A DNA stretch of 64,000 nt from Bombella mellum (GTDB lineage: Bacteria; Pseudomonadota; Alphaproteobacteria; Acetobacterales; Acetobacteraceae), in contig NZ_PDLY01000001.1 of NCBI RefSeq assembly GCF_014048465.1, positions 248,001-312,000 on the forward strand, in the 5' to 3' direction. Under the pieces are notes generated by a model. It was not told the origin of the DNA and did no database searches. It worked only from the letters and a program-made list of their open reading frames with translations. The position numbers and the translations under genes were made by a program. Below, one piece after another: positions 24,645 to 33,315 of this stretch (its first letter is position 1; every line of letters starts with the position of its first letter).

Positions 24645-25811
24645 ATGAAACAGTTTCTACGTAGAGTGCTGCCCGGCCTGGCCTGCTTCGCTTTCGCTGC
24701 CGTGTCTGCTCCACAGGGAGGGGAGGCTGCTCCGAAGGGATTTCTGGAGACCATCCACCGCCATGCCATGCTGGCCTCCACAAGTCCGGGCAATGGCGAT
24801 CTCAATCCCTATGCGATTTATCTGGTGCCGCAGGACATGGGCAGCCTGAAGAAGGATGAAGTGCTCATCACCAACTTCAACAATGTGAACAATCTTCAGG
24901 GAACCGGCACGACCATCGTGGCCTATTCGCCCGTGACAAAAAACATACGTCTGTTTGCCAGTGCTCCGGCCAATCTGGCAGCCTGCCCGGGGGGGATCGG
25001 CTTCACGACGGCCCTGACGGTGCTCAAGGCGGGCTGGGTCATTGTTGGCAGCACGCCAAGCAAGGATGGGACAACAGGCACGAAGGGGGATGGCTGCCTT
25101 CTGGTTTTTGATGCCAACGGAAAATTCGCCACGGCGTGGAAAGGACCGGACATTACGGGGCCGTGGGGGAATATTGCCAGCATTGATAACGGAGACACGG
25201 CCACGCTTTTCATCTCCATGGCGGCGGCGGGGCTGCCAAGCCCCTATGTTCTGGACCCGGCAACGCATTATCCACCCATCCTGCACAATGCGACGGTCAT
25301 GCGTTTCAATCTGCATGTTCCGCCGGGTAAGCCCCCTGTGCTGGACAGACAGTCAATCATAGCGACCGGGTTTGCCGGTCGTGCCGATCGTGACAATTTT
25401 CTTTTTGGGCCAACCGGACTGGCTCTGGACAGTGACGGCACGCTGTATGTCACGGATGGCTATGATGAGGAGGTCACGGCCATTGATGATGCCGTGAACC
25501 GCACGACCCCCGTGACACGTCAGAATGATGCCGTAGGGCGCATCATCACCAGAGGGCAGCTGCTCAACTGGCCACTGGCGATGATCTGGGTGCCGGGGCA
25601 TCACCTGCTGGTGGCCAACGGGCGCAACGGGCAGGTTGTCGAGATAGACCCCGTGGCGAAGAAGCAGCTTTATGCCCAGTGGGTGGACAATGACCAGGCC
25701 CAGCAGCCCCCGGGCAATGGTGACCTGTTTGGTCTGGCGATGACCCCTGACAACAGGGGATTCTATTATGTCGAAGATGACATGAACACGCTCAATGTGG
25801 CCCTTCCGTGA
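24645..25811 (+). CDS. Exported beta-propeller (NHL-like) protein
   Basis: Secreted or periplasmic protein of 388 residues with a signal peptide ending near PQGGEA. Repeated blocks of the kind GPTGLALDSDGTLYVTDGYDEEV and LVANGRNGQVVEIDP are typical of NHL or SMP-30 type propeller blades. No catalytic motif is evident and no haem motif is seen. TAGGAGG lies at good spacing before ATG 24645, which sets the start. It is 10 bases after the porin gene and 10 bases before the DyP gene, so the three are translated from one message. Role unknown; it may hold a substrate or partner for the peroxidase. Confidence 0.82.
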   Translation: MKQFLRRVLPGLACFAFAAVSAPQGGEAAPKGFLETIHRHAMLASTSPGNGDLNPYAIYLVPQDMGSLKKDEVLITNFNNVNNLQGTGTTIVAYSPVTKNIRLFASAPANLAACPGGIGFTTALTVLKAGWVIVGSTPSKDGTTGTKGDGCLLVFDANGKFATAWKGPDITGPWGNIASIDNGDTATLFISMAAAGLPSPYVLDPATHYPPILHNATVMRFNLHVPPGKPPVLDRQSIIATGFAGRADRDNFLFGPTGLALDSDGTLYVTDGYDEEVTAIDDAVNRTTPVTRQNDAVGRIITRGQLLNWPLAMIWVPGHHLLVANGRNGQVVEIDPVAKKQLYAQWVDNDQAQQPPGNGDLFGLAMTPDNRGFYYVEDDMNTLNVALP

Positions 25812-25821
25812 AAGCAGAACC

Positions 25822-27018
25822 ATGACATTTTCTCTTTCCCGCCGCACACTTCTGGGGGGTGCGCTGGGGCTGACAGGGATGGAGCTGATGCGCCCCGCTG
25901 CCAGTCCTGCGATGGCCGCCTCCCTGCATCATCAGCCCGGCATCATGCTGCCGCAGCTGCCGTTCCTGTATTTCATCACGTTTGATCTCACGGCGGAGAA
26001 GAAGGCCGATGTGGCCGACATGATGAGGGCATGGACGGAGGCCGCCGAGGCCCTGATGGCGCACCGGCCCGCCCCGCACCTTGTTGATTCCGGTGATGTG
26101 GATGGTCTGGAGCAGGCGAGCCTGACCCTGACCTTCGGCTTCGGGCCGGGGCTGTTCACGAAGGAGGGGAAGGACCGGTATGGTCTTGCGGACCGGCGTC
26201 CGGCTCCGCTGGCCGACCTGCCCCGCTTTACGGGGGATCAGCTCGTTCCGGCCCATACGGGGGGTGATGTCTGCATCCAGAGCTGTGCGACGGATCCGCA
26301 GACGGCCTTTCATGCCATCCGCATCCTGGCCCGTCTGGCGGATGGCAGAGCGACCCCACGCTGGGCACAGACCGGCTTCTCACCGGAGTTTGGCCGACAT
26401 CAGACACCCCGTAATCTGATGGGTTTCAAGGATGGCACCATACAGCCTGATATCGCCAATCCTGCCGTGGCGAAGCGGGTCCTCTGGGCGGCCCCGACGG
26501 ACGAACCGTGGATGCAGGGGGGAACCTATCTTGTGGCCCGCATCATCCGCATTGCCCTGGAGCATTGGGACCGCACGAGGACGGGCTTTCAGGAGGAGAC
26601 GATGGGGCGTCAGAAGCAGAGTGGTGCCCCCATTGGTGGCCATCATGAGAATGAGCCGCTGACTCTCAGCCAGACCGACAAAGACGGGAATCCTGTCACG
26701 TCTGAAAATGCCCATGCCCGCCTTGCCGCCCCGCAGGAGAATGGTGGTGCGGAGCTGCTGAGGCGGTCTTATTCTTATGATAACGGCCTGAGCTACATTG
26801 CAGAACGTTGGCCCCCGTGGCGGCAGGGCAACGAGTTTGATGCTGGGCTGATGTTCCTCGCCTATCAGCAGGACCCCCGCACGGCCTTCACCAGGATATT
26901 CGAGCGTATGTCGAAATTCGACATGATGAACCAGTACACGACTCACATAGGTAGTGGCCTGTTCGCCTGCCCGGGGCGTCTTGATGGCCATTACATAGGT
27001 CAGGAGCTTCTGGGGTGA
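25822..27018 (+). CDS. Tat-exported DyP-type haem peroxidase (EfeB-like)
   Basis: Dye-decolourising peroxidase family; EfeB relatives act in the periplasm on haem or ferrous iron. The N-terminus is a twin-arginine signal (LSRRTLLGGALGLTG). The family motif GFKDGTIQPD supplies the distal Asp, and the C-terminal half contains DAGLMFLAYQQDPRTAF and a proximal His region. The length of 398 residues fits. The usual efeU and efeO genes are missing; instead it follows a porin and a propeller gene at 10-base spacing. Fur-like boxes upstream of the operon suggest iron-starvation expression. ATG 25822 was chosen because the Tat signal begins there. Confidence 0.9.
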   Translation: MTFSLSRRTLLGGALGLTGMELMRPAASPAMAASLHHQPGIMLPQLPFLYFITFDLTAEKKADVADMMRAWTEAAEALMAHRPAPHLVDSGDVDGLEQASLTLTFGFGPGLFTKEGKDRYGLADRRPAPLADLPRFTGDQLVPAHTGGDVCIQSCATDPQTAFHAIRILARLADGRATPRWAQTGFSPEFGRHQTPRNLMGFKDGTIQPDIANPAVAKRVLWAAPTDEPWMQGGTYLVARIIRIALEHWDRTRTGFQEETMGRQKQSGAPIGGHHENEPLTLSQTDKDGNPVTSENAHARLAAPQENGGAELLRRSYSYDNGLSYIAERWPPWRQGNEFDAGLMFLAYQQDPRTAFTRIFERMSKFDMMNQYTTHIGSGLFACPGRLDGHYIGQELLG

Positions 27019-27479
27019 GGGGCTGGTTCCTCCTTTGTGTGGGGAGGCTCCAAGACTGAGGCACAATCTGGAGGGTAACAGTTTTCGTGTGGATTAAGCG
27101 TAGGGTGTCATCTGGAGTAGGAGACGGCAGAGATTTGTCGTGTCACGGGGAAGGATTTTTCTGAAATTCGTAATGATGAGGATAGTGGGCGTATTTTTGT
27201 CATCCCTTAATTTTATGGATAGTCAGCAGGGTGAGGTGGCTTAAATTCCATCATCATTAACGATTAAGTCTTCTTGGAGATCAAAAACTTTAAAGGTTTA
27301 TTTCTGTTGTTTGAGAAGGTGATGCATGTGATACTTGGAGATGAGAAAGATGTTGGGTATCTTTTTGAAAGTGAAATCGTAGAGGAGGGAGTTTCTTTCT
27401 TCTTCATGTTTGTATATTTTCTGATAAAAAGTACGGAATGAAAGAAAAGTAATACAGTTAAGAGGCCGAGAGACTGACA
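27019..27479. other. 461-base AT-rich gap before the HEPN gene
   Basis: Base composition falls from the high GC of the DyP gene to AT-rich DNA around 27050. No ORF here has a convincing start or family. A poly-purine stretch with a weak AAGAGG site lies just before the HEPN gene start. No copy of the tRNA 3' end (a possible attachment repeat) is visible. Confidence 0.5.
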
Positions 27480-29003
27480 GTGAAAATTCATGAAATTGAA
27501 TCTCGCTTACAGAAATTATTGAACACGAATCCTAGAGAAGCGATTCGTGAAGCGAAAAAACTAAAATTAACAGTTAAAGATTCTATAGATTATTTTGATC
27601 TGGAATATGTGAAGGCCTGTATTTTGGTTAATGCTGGAAGTCTCATAGGGGAAAGGAACGTTATTGAAGAAGGCTTAAGAGTATTCCAGACGTGTCATGA
27701 AAAACGTCCCAATCCTGGAACGGCCTACAATTTAGCAAATGGCATATGTGCCATGGTTGGTACGCCGCCACATGATGAAGGTTGGTTGGATCATCAGGAA
27801 AGAACACGGCATGACCGTAACAAAATACGTCAATATTTTTGGAGTGCAGCAGACGGCGGAAAGTTTCACAATAAACTCAGATCAGTTGCTTTGACAAATC
27901 TTGGAAATCAATTTTCCGCTAGTTTCCGATATGGAGATGCGCAGGATGCATGGTCTTTTGCTCTGAAGGCAGACCCGGAGAATGGGGTTGCGGCCTGTTG
28001 TGCGGCGCAGAATCTATTTTATCTGTACCGACAGGGGATGGGGTCTGGTGCGACTCTCGAGCAGATAAGGAGACTGAGCAGAATTGTAAGGCTGAATAAG
28101 GAGAGATTGACTAAATACACCAGTCAAAAAGCAGCTGACGATATCCTGAATTTTGCGAATCGGTGGGATGAACCTTTGTCTCAATCCTCATCCGAGAGTC
28201 GTTACGTGCAGTGGGTGAAAGATGAACGCCTTGCCCTTGCGCCGGTTTTGGAGGCCACGAATTCTACCCCAAAAACTTTGGATTGGCTGTGTTTACCCGG
28301 AATCGTAGTCCCAGCAGGTGAAGGCCAGCCAATCATATTTTCCATGTTTAATATGCTGAAAAGTGATTATATTCTGGCGCGTGATCTGACATGGAGGGCC
28401 TTAGATAGAGATCACTGGGCAGATATAGAAGGGTTTGCCAGTACATCCGATGGTGCTTTATATGGAGCGGATGTATCGGCCCTTATTTTGGCCCATCGTT
28501 CTGTGTTAGATATTTTGGACAAAATATCCGTTTTTATTAACAGATATTTTGAAATTGGCGAGAATATGAAAGGTACAAATTTTAGCAAGCTGTGGCGTGT
28601 TCCTAAAGGTTCAAATGGAGAGTCTTCTCTAAAAGATAAATTTAAAGAAATAATCAATTCTGGTGTTCGAGCCCTTTATGGTCTGGTTGAATTGTCAGGA
28701 GATTATAACTCTGGAAATGGCATTTTTAATGCACACAAAAACATACGAAATTCCTCAACGCATCGTTTTATGATATTGCATGAATATTTGTTTCCTGAGT
28801 TTCCTGAAGAAGAAAGAGTTTTTGATGAGATAAAAAGATACGAATTTTCACAATTTCAGGATGAGGTCCTTCAGGCACTTCGTATTGCACGGTCTGCGTT
28901 GCAGATACTTGTTTTGTCGATAAAACAGAATGAGGATATATTATCGAAAAATAGAGAGGGTCTTTGCTTGGAAATTGATGTTCCTGATTTTAGAAGAATG
29001 TAG
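27480..29003 (+). CDS. TPR-HEPN protein, LA2681-like
   Basis: Candidate RNase-type effector. The 507-residue product has a helical N-terminal region with TPR-like repeats (about residues 60-180: AYNLANGICAM; ALTNLGNQFSASFRYGDAQDAWSFALKADP). A C-terminal HEPN-like domain (about 285-485) includes LAHRSVLDILDKISVFINRYF. The motif N-I-R423-N-S-S-T-H428 fits the HEPN Rx4-6H nuclease signature. From memory, LA2681-like HEPN proteins are often joined to TPRs and predicted to act in defence or toxin systems. The gene is AT-rich, stands alone, and lies at the 3' side of a tRNA gene, which suggests transfer. The start is GTG. No antitoxin is visible. Confidence 0.72.
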   Translation: MKIHEIESRLQKLLNTNPREAIREAKKLKLTVKDSIDYFDLEYVKACILVNAGSLIGERNVIEEGLRVFQTCHEKRPNPGTAYNLANGICAMVGTPPHDEGWLDHQERTRHDRNKIRQYFWSAADGGKFHNKLRSVALTNLGNQFSASFRYGDAQDAWSFALKADPENGVAACCAAQNLFYLYRQGMGSGATLEQIRRLSRIVRLNKERLTKYTSQKAADDILNFANRWDEPLSQSSSESRYVQWVKDERLALAPVLEATNSTPKTLDWLCLPGIVVPAGEGQPIIFSMFNMLKSDYILARDLTWRALDRDHWADIEGFASTSDGALYGADVSALILAHRSVLDILDKISVFINRYFEIGENMKGTNFSKLWRVPKGSNGESSLKDKFKEIINSGVRALYGLVELSGDYNSGNGIFNAHKNIRNSSTHRFMILHEYLFPEFPEEERVFDEIKRYEFSQFQDEVLQALRIARSALQILVLSIKQNEDILSKNREGLCLEIDVPDFRRM

Positions 29004-29309
29004 CTGTGTTTTTTCATTTTATTCGACAATTCATGGGGGAGCATAATCCCACCTGCTCTAGTGTGGGAATGGCACGCTCGTCCCTGATTTTTTTGATACC
29101 GTCATTCTAACTCTTGTCCAACTTTTAGTAATAATTGTTTTTTGCTGTATTGGGTTGGACGAGGACGGATAAGCGTACCAAGAGCTATCAGGATAGTGGT
29201 CCGATCGGGACAAGGGAGGCCTCATAGCTCAAGTCAAGCTTGAGTCAATTCTTTGTGGCACTGTATTTGCCTTCGACGGCAAAAAACACCAGAAAATTGG
29301 GAAAATCCT
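29004..29309. other. 306-base gap between the HEPN gene and tRNA-Arg
   Basis: Holds a 6-bp hairpin (TCCCAC with GTGGGA, about 29047-29070) and an imperfect inverted repeat (CTTGTCCAAC near 29114 with GTTGGACGAG near 29153). The frame at 29240-29428 is a translation of the tRNA and not a gene. No integrase is recognisable. Confidence 0.45.
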
Positions 29310-29386
29310 TGGTGGACCCGGCGCGATTCGAACGCGCGACCTTTGCCTTCGGAGGGCAACGCTCTATCCAGCTGAGCTACGGGTCC
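29310..29386 (-). tRNA. tRNA-Arg (anticodon CCG)
   Basis: Read on the minus strand, the 77 bases fold as a full cloverleaf: acceptor GGACCCG with CGGGTCC, a D-arm GCTC...GAGC, an anticodon stem TTGCC with GGCAA and loop CTCCGAA, and a T-arm GCGCG-TTCGAAT-CGCGC. CCA is encoded at the 3' end. The anticodon CCG reads CGG codons. The 3' end faces the AT-rich HEPN islet. Confidence 0.97.
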
Positions 29387-29456
29387 CCGTTGGCGGTACT
29401 TTTAACGGCAAGTGGCGTGCTTGCCTAGCCCTTGCGGCACTCTTTTTTCATCCATG

Positions 29457-30437
29457 TCAGCGTGTCTGTTCCAGCCAGAGCCACATGGTGGCGGCACTGT
29501 CTCCACCAGAGGGGAGAAAACGGTCCGGCCATTCGATCCATGAGATGATGTCTCGGGCCGGACGGTCCTGCGGTTCACGGGTGATGAGGTGATACCCACG
29601 GGGCAGCTCATCCAGCCGGAAGAGGGATGGCGGGGCCTGCCGTATCAGCCGACGTGTGGCAGAGGCGGGCACGAACTGGTCCCTGTCTCCCCAGACGAGC
29701 AGGGTCGGTATCTGTACGGAGGGTGCCTGCTCCAGCGCACGGGCCATCAGATGCGTCAGCCCTCGCAGGGCGTGCACGTTCGTGCCGTGGCGGGTCAGCG
29801 GGTCGAAGAACATGCGGCGCATGGCCCTGAGATTGGCCGTGGCGACATGATGCCCCGGCATATGCGCACCCGTCAGCCGTGCCTGTGGCGTGATGAGGTT
29901 CCAGCCTTCCAGAAGGGTCTGCCACGGCTCACCAATCGTCATGATGGCCGGGGCCAGAAGGATCAGCCCATCAGGGCGGGGAGCCGTCAGGGACGTGCTG
30001 GTCAGGAGGGCCAGGGCACCCCCCATGCTTTCTCCCATCAGATGGAGGGGCTGGCCGGGCCAGTGCTGCTGGCACCAGCGGGCTTCCTCCACAGCATCGG
30101 CAACCATCCTGTCGGTCGTGCTCCATCCCCCCGTGGCGGGGAATTCGCCAAAGCCCCGCACGTCCGGTGCGACGATGAGAAAGCCCGCCCTGTTGAGGGC
30201 CGGGGCCATGACCTCCCAAGCGTCCCGGCTGTCTCCAAAGCCATGAAAGGCCAGAATGACACCACGCTGGGGAGCAGTTGCCGGGTAGAGCCGTACCGGT
30301 GCTCTGCGGCCATCGGAGAGGGCAACCGTCACGCTGGCTGGGATGTAAGCCGCCTCGACCGGGCGGTGGGGCAGGCTCCGGGGGGCAGGGGGTGTCTGGC
30401 ATCCTCCAAGCAGGCCCATGAGCAGAAATGCGGACAT
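29457..30437 (-). CDS. Lipoprotein alpha/beta hydrolase (lysophospholipase-like)
   Basis: Probable membrane-anchored serine hydrolase. The start MSAFLLMGLLGGCQTPP carries a lipobox (LLGGC), so it should be lipid-modified. HGFGDSRDAW gives the oxyanion-hole region, GESMGGAL the nucleophile elbow, and WGDRDQFVPA with RGYHLI the acid and His regions. It resembles monoacylglycerol lipase or PldB-type lysophospholipases. The ATG at 30437 has no clear ribosome site; a longer start at 30491 is possible. Divergent from polA with 97 bases between. Substrate unknown. Confidence 0.83.
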   Translation of the reverse strand: MSAFLLMGLLGGCQTPPAPRSLPHRPVEAAYIPASVTVALSDGRRAPVRLYPATAPQRGVILAFHGFGDSRDAWEVMAPALNRAGFLIVAPDVRGFGEFPATGGWSTTDRMVADAVEEARWCQQHWPGQPLHLMGESMGGALALLTSTSLTAPRPDGLILLAPAIMTIGEPWQTLLEGWNLITPQARLTGAHMPGHHVATANLRAMRRMFFDPLTRHGTNVHALRGLTHLMARALEQAPSVQIPTLLVWGDRDQFVPASATRRLIRQAPPSLFRLDELPRGYHLITREPQDRPARDIISWIEWPDRFLPSGGDSAATMWLWLEQTR

Positions 30438-30534
30438 GACGGACAGGGAGCCGTTTTTAAAACGGCGGAAATCGGCTAGAGAAGAAAGCATCTGCAAGAC
30501 TGATCTGCCAGCACGGGCAGGGGAGAAAGACGGC

Positions 30535-33315
30535 GTGACGTCAGAAAACACACATCTGGTTCTGGTGGATGGTTCGGGGTTCATTTTCCGTGCCTTCTTT
30601 GCCATTCCCCCCATGAGCAGTCCGGAGGGTGTGCCCGTCAATGCTGTCTATGGCTTCACCAACATGCTCTCCCGGCTCATCAAGGAGCATGAAGGCCAGC
30701 CGATGGCCGTGATCTTCGATGCAGGCCGCAGGACATTCCGTAACGACATTTACCCCGATTATAAAGCCCATCGCCCCGAACCGCCGGAAGACCTGCGCCC
30801 CCAGTTCGACCTCATCCGTCAGGCAACTGACCAGTTTGGGATTCCGGCCATCGAGCTGCCGGGTTGGGAGGCGGATGACCTGCTGGCGACCTATGCCCGT
30901 CTGGTCGTGGAGCAGGGCGGCAGCTGCACCATCATCTCGTCAGACAAGGACCTGATGCAGCTTGTCCGCCCCGGTGTCTCCCTGAAAGACCCGATGAAGC
31001 AGAAGCCCATCGGTCTGGCCGAGGTTGAAGCCAAGTTCGGTGTCACGCCGGACAAGGTGGTGGATGTGCAGGCCCTCATGGGGGATTCCACCGACAACGT
31101 GCCGGGTGTGCCGGGCATCGGCCCCAAGGGAGCGGCGCAGCTGATCAATGAATATGGATCGCTGGAGGCCGTTCTGGCAGCAGCCCCCGGGATGAAGCCT
31201 TCCAAGCGGCGGCAGAATCTGATCGATCACGCCGAAGGTGCCCGCATCTCCCGGCGGCTTGTCCTGTTGGCGGATGATGTGGCCGTGCCGACACCTGTCG
31301 ATGAGCTGCGGCCCCGTGAGCCGGACGCCGAAACGTTGCGGAGCTGGCTGGAGAGCATGGGGTTCTCTTCCATTCTCCAGCGCATGGGTTTTGGCGGCAA
31401 GGCCCGCCACCCGGCACAGCGCAGGCCCGAGGCTAGCCCGGCCTCGGCGACGGCAGAGGGGCAGGATGCCGGGGAGATGCCCCGCAGTGAGGCTCCTTTC
31501 GGTCCCTATGAGACCGTCACGGACAGGGACACGCTGGCCCGGTGGATCGACGCCGCCCGTGTCGCAGGGCGTGTGGCCGTGGATACGGAAACGACCGGCC
31601 TGAACGCCCGCACGGCCGAGATTGTTGGCCTGTCTCTGGCCGTGGCTCCGGGCAGGGCCTGTTATGTGCCGTTCCGGCATGAAGGCACGCTGGAAGCTCC
31701 CGTGGGTGAGCAGCTGGACGTGAAGGCCACGCTGGATCAGCTGGCTCCGTTGATGGCCGATGAGGCCGTCCTGAAGATTTTCCAGAATGCAAAATATGAC
31801 CTCACCATCCTGCGGCAGGCCGGTCTGGAGGTCATTGCGCCGCTGGATGACACAATGCTGCTGTCCTACGCCCAGTCCGCCGGAGCGCACGGGCAGGGCA
31901 TGGATGAACTCTCCCGCCTGCATCTGGACCATACCCCCATTCCCTATGATGACGTGACGGGCAAGGGGCGCAACCGGGTGCCTTTCACGCAGGTTCCGCT
32001 GGATAAGGCGACTGCCTATGCGGCGGAGGATGCCGACGTGACGTTGCGCCTCTGGGAGGTGCTGCGTGTGACGCTGCCCCGTCAGAAGGCTACAGCCCTG
32101 TATGAGGAAATGGAACGCCCGCTCATCACCGTTCTGGAGCGCATGGAGGAAGTCGGCGTGCGGGTGGACGCCGATGAGCTGCGCCGCCTGTCGGAGGATT
32201 TCGCCACCCGCATGGCGGAGATGGAACAGGGGATTCATGATCGTGCGGGGCGGCCCTTCAACATCGGGTCGCCCAAGCAGCTGGGGGAAATCCTGTTTGA
32301 TGAGATGGGCCTTCCCGGTGGCAAACGCACCAAAACGGGCTCGTGGGGAACGGATTCCCGTGTGCTGGAGGAGCTGGCCGAGCAGGGCCATGATCTGCCG
32401 ACGGCCATCCTGAACTGGCGGCGTCTGGCCAAGCTGAAATCCACCTATGCGGATGCGCTGCTCAAGCTGATGGACCCGAAGACCCAGCGTGTGCATACGA
32501 CCTTCCAGATGACGACCACGACCACGGGGCGTCTCTCCTCCAACGAGCCGAACCTCCAGAACATTCCCATCCGCACGGAAGAGGGGGCACGCATCCGTCA
32601 GGCATTTGTGGCGGCTCCGGGGCACAGGCTTCTGTCTGCCGATTACAGTCAGATCGAGCTGCGCCTTCTGGCCCATGTGGCGCAGATTGAGCCGCTGCTG
32701 GATGCCTTCCGTCACGGGCAGGACATCCATGCCCGTACGGCGTCCGAAGTGTTCGGCATCCCGCTGGAAGAGATGGACCCGCTGACAAGGCGACGGGCCA
32801 AGGCCATCAATTTCGGCATCATTTACGGCATTTCGGCTTTCGGGCTGGCCCGGCAGCTTCAGGTACCGCAGGGCGAGGCCAGACGCTATATCGAGGCCTA
32901 TTTCGACCGTTATCCCGGCATCCGGGATTACATGGAAAAGATGAAGGAAGAGGCCCGGGAGAAGGGCTATGTGCTGACCCCCTTCGGTCGCCGCTGCTAT
33001 GTGCCGGGGATCACGGCAAAGCAGGCAGCGCAGCGGTCCTACGCAGAGCGTCAGGCCATCAATGCTCCCCTGCAGGGTGGAGCGGCGGACATCATCAAGA
33101 AGGCCATGGTCACCCTGCCGGACCGTCTGGCCGAGGCCGGGCTGAAAGCCCGGATGCTGCTTCAGGTGCATGATGAACTGCTTTTTGAAGTCCCGGAAGC
33201 CGAGGCTGAGAAGACGGCGGCCCTCGTGAAGGAGGTCATGGAATCCGTGGCTAGGCTGGATGTGGCTCTCTCCGTGGAAACGGGGCTTGGCCAGAACTGG
33301 GCTGAGGCACACTGA
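30535..33315 (+). CDS. polA: DNA polymerase I
   Basis: Fills gaps and removes RNA primers during replication and repair. Three domains are complete: 5'-3' exonuclease (residues 1 to about 290, VDGSGFIFRAFFAIPP and DSTDNVPGVPGIGPK), 3'-5' proofreading exonuclease (DxE at Asp350/Glu352 in VDTETTGL), and polymerase (Asp703 in ADYSQIELR and Asp880 in QVHDELLFEV). The length of 926 residues is usual. The start is GTG 30535, preceded by GGGGAGAAAG; the open frame extends further upstream but lacks homology. The next gene overlaps its stop (TGATG). Confidence 0.95.
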   Translation: MTSENTHLVLVDGSGFIFRAFFAIPPMSSPEGVPVNAVYGFTNMLSRLIKEHEGQPMAVIFDAGRRTFRNDIYPDYKAHRPEPPEDLRPQFDLIRQATDQFGIPAIELPGWEADDLLATYARLVVEQGGSCTIISSDKDLMQLVRPGVSLKDPMKQKPIGLAEVEAKFGVTPDKVVDVQALMGDSTDNVPGVPGIGPKGAAQLINEYGSLEAVLAAAPGMKPSKRRQNLIDHAEGARISRRLVLLADDVAVPTPVDELRPREPDAETLRSWLESMGFSSILQRMGFGGKARHPAQRRPEASPASATAEGQDAGEMPRSEAPFGPYETVTDRDTLARWIDAARVAGRVAVDTETTGLNARTAEIVGLSLAVAPGRACYVPFRHEGTLEAPVGEQLDVKATLDQLAPLMADEAVLKIFQNAKYDLTILRQAGLEVIAPLDDTMLLSYAQSAGAHGQGMDELSRLHLDHTPIPYDDVTGKGRNRVPFTQVPLDKATAYAAEDADVTLRLWEVLRVTLPRQKATALYEEMERPLITVLERMEEVGVRVDADELRRLSEDFATRMAEMEQGIHDRAGRPFNIGSPKQLGEILFDEMGLPGGKRTKTGSWGTDSRVLEELAEQGHDLPTAILNWRRLAKLKSTYADALLKLMDPKTQRVHTTFQMTTTTTGRLSSNEPNLQNIPIRTEEGARIRQAFVAAPGHRLLSADYSQIELRLLAHVAQIEPLLDAFRHGQDIHARTASEVFGIPLEEMDPLTRRRAKAINFGIIYGISAFGLARQLQVPQGEARRYIEAYFDRYPGIRDYMEKMKEEAREKGYVLTPFGRRCYVPGITAKQAAQRSYAERQAINAPLQGGAADIIKKAMVTLPDRLAEAGLKARMLLQVHDELLFEVPEAEAEKTAALVKEVMESVARLDVALSVETGLGQNWAEAH

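Noticed and set aside
27264-27491. A 75-codon minus-strand frame upstream of the HEPN gene, considered as an antitoxin
   Set aside because: It overlaps the HEPN start region, has no ribosome site and no family resemblance, and arises easily in AT-rich DNA.
29313-29340. Search for an attachment-site repeat (copy of the tRNA 3' end) at the far edge of the HEPN islet
   Set aside because: No duplicate of the tRNA 3' end was seen between 27018 and 27480, so a defined integrative element cannot be claimed.
29240-29428. A 62-codon plus-strand frame resembling common database hypotheticals (DPARFERATFAFGG)
   Set aside because: It is the antisense translation of tRNA-Arg, a well-known annotation artefact.
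30940-33312. A 790-codon minus-strand open frame
   Set aside because: Opposite polA; the translation has no recognisable domain and polA shows all catalytic residues.
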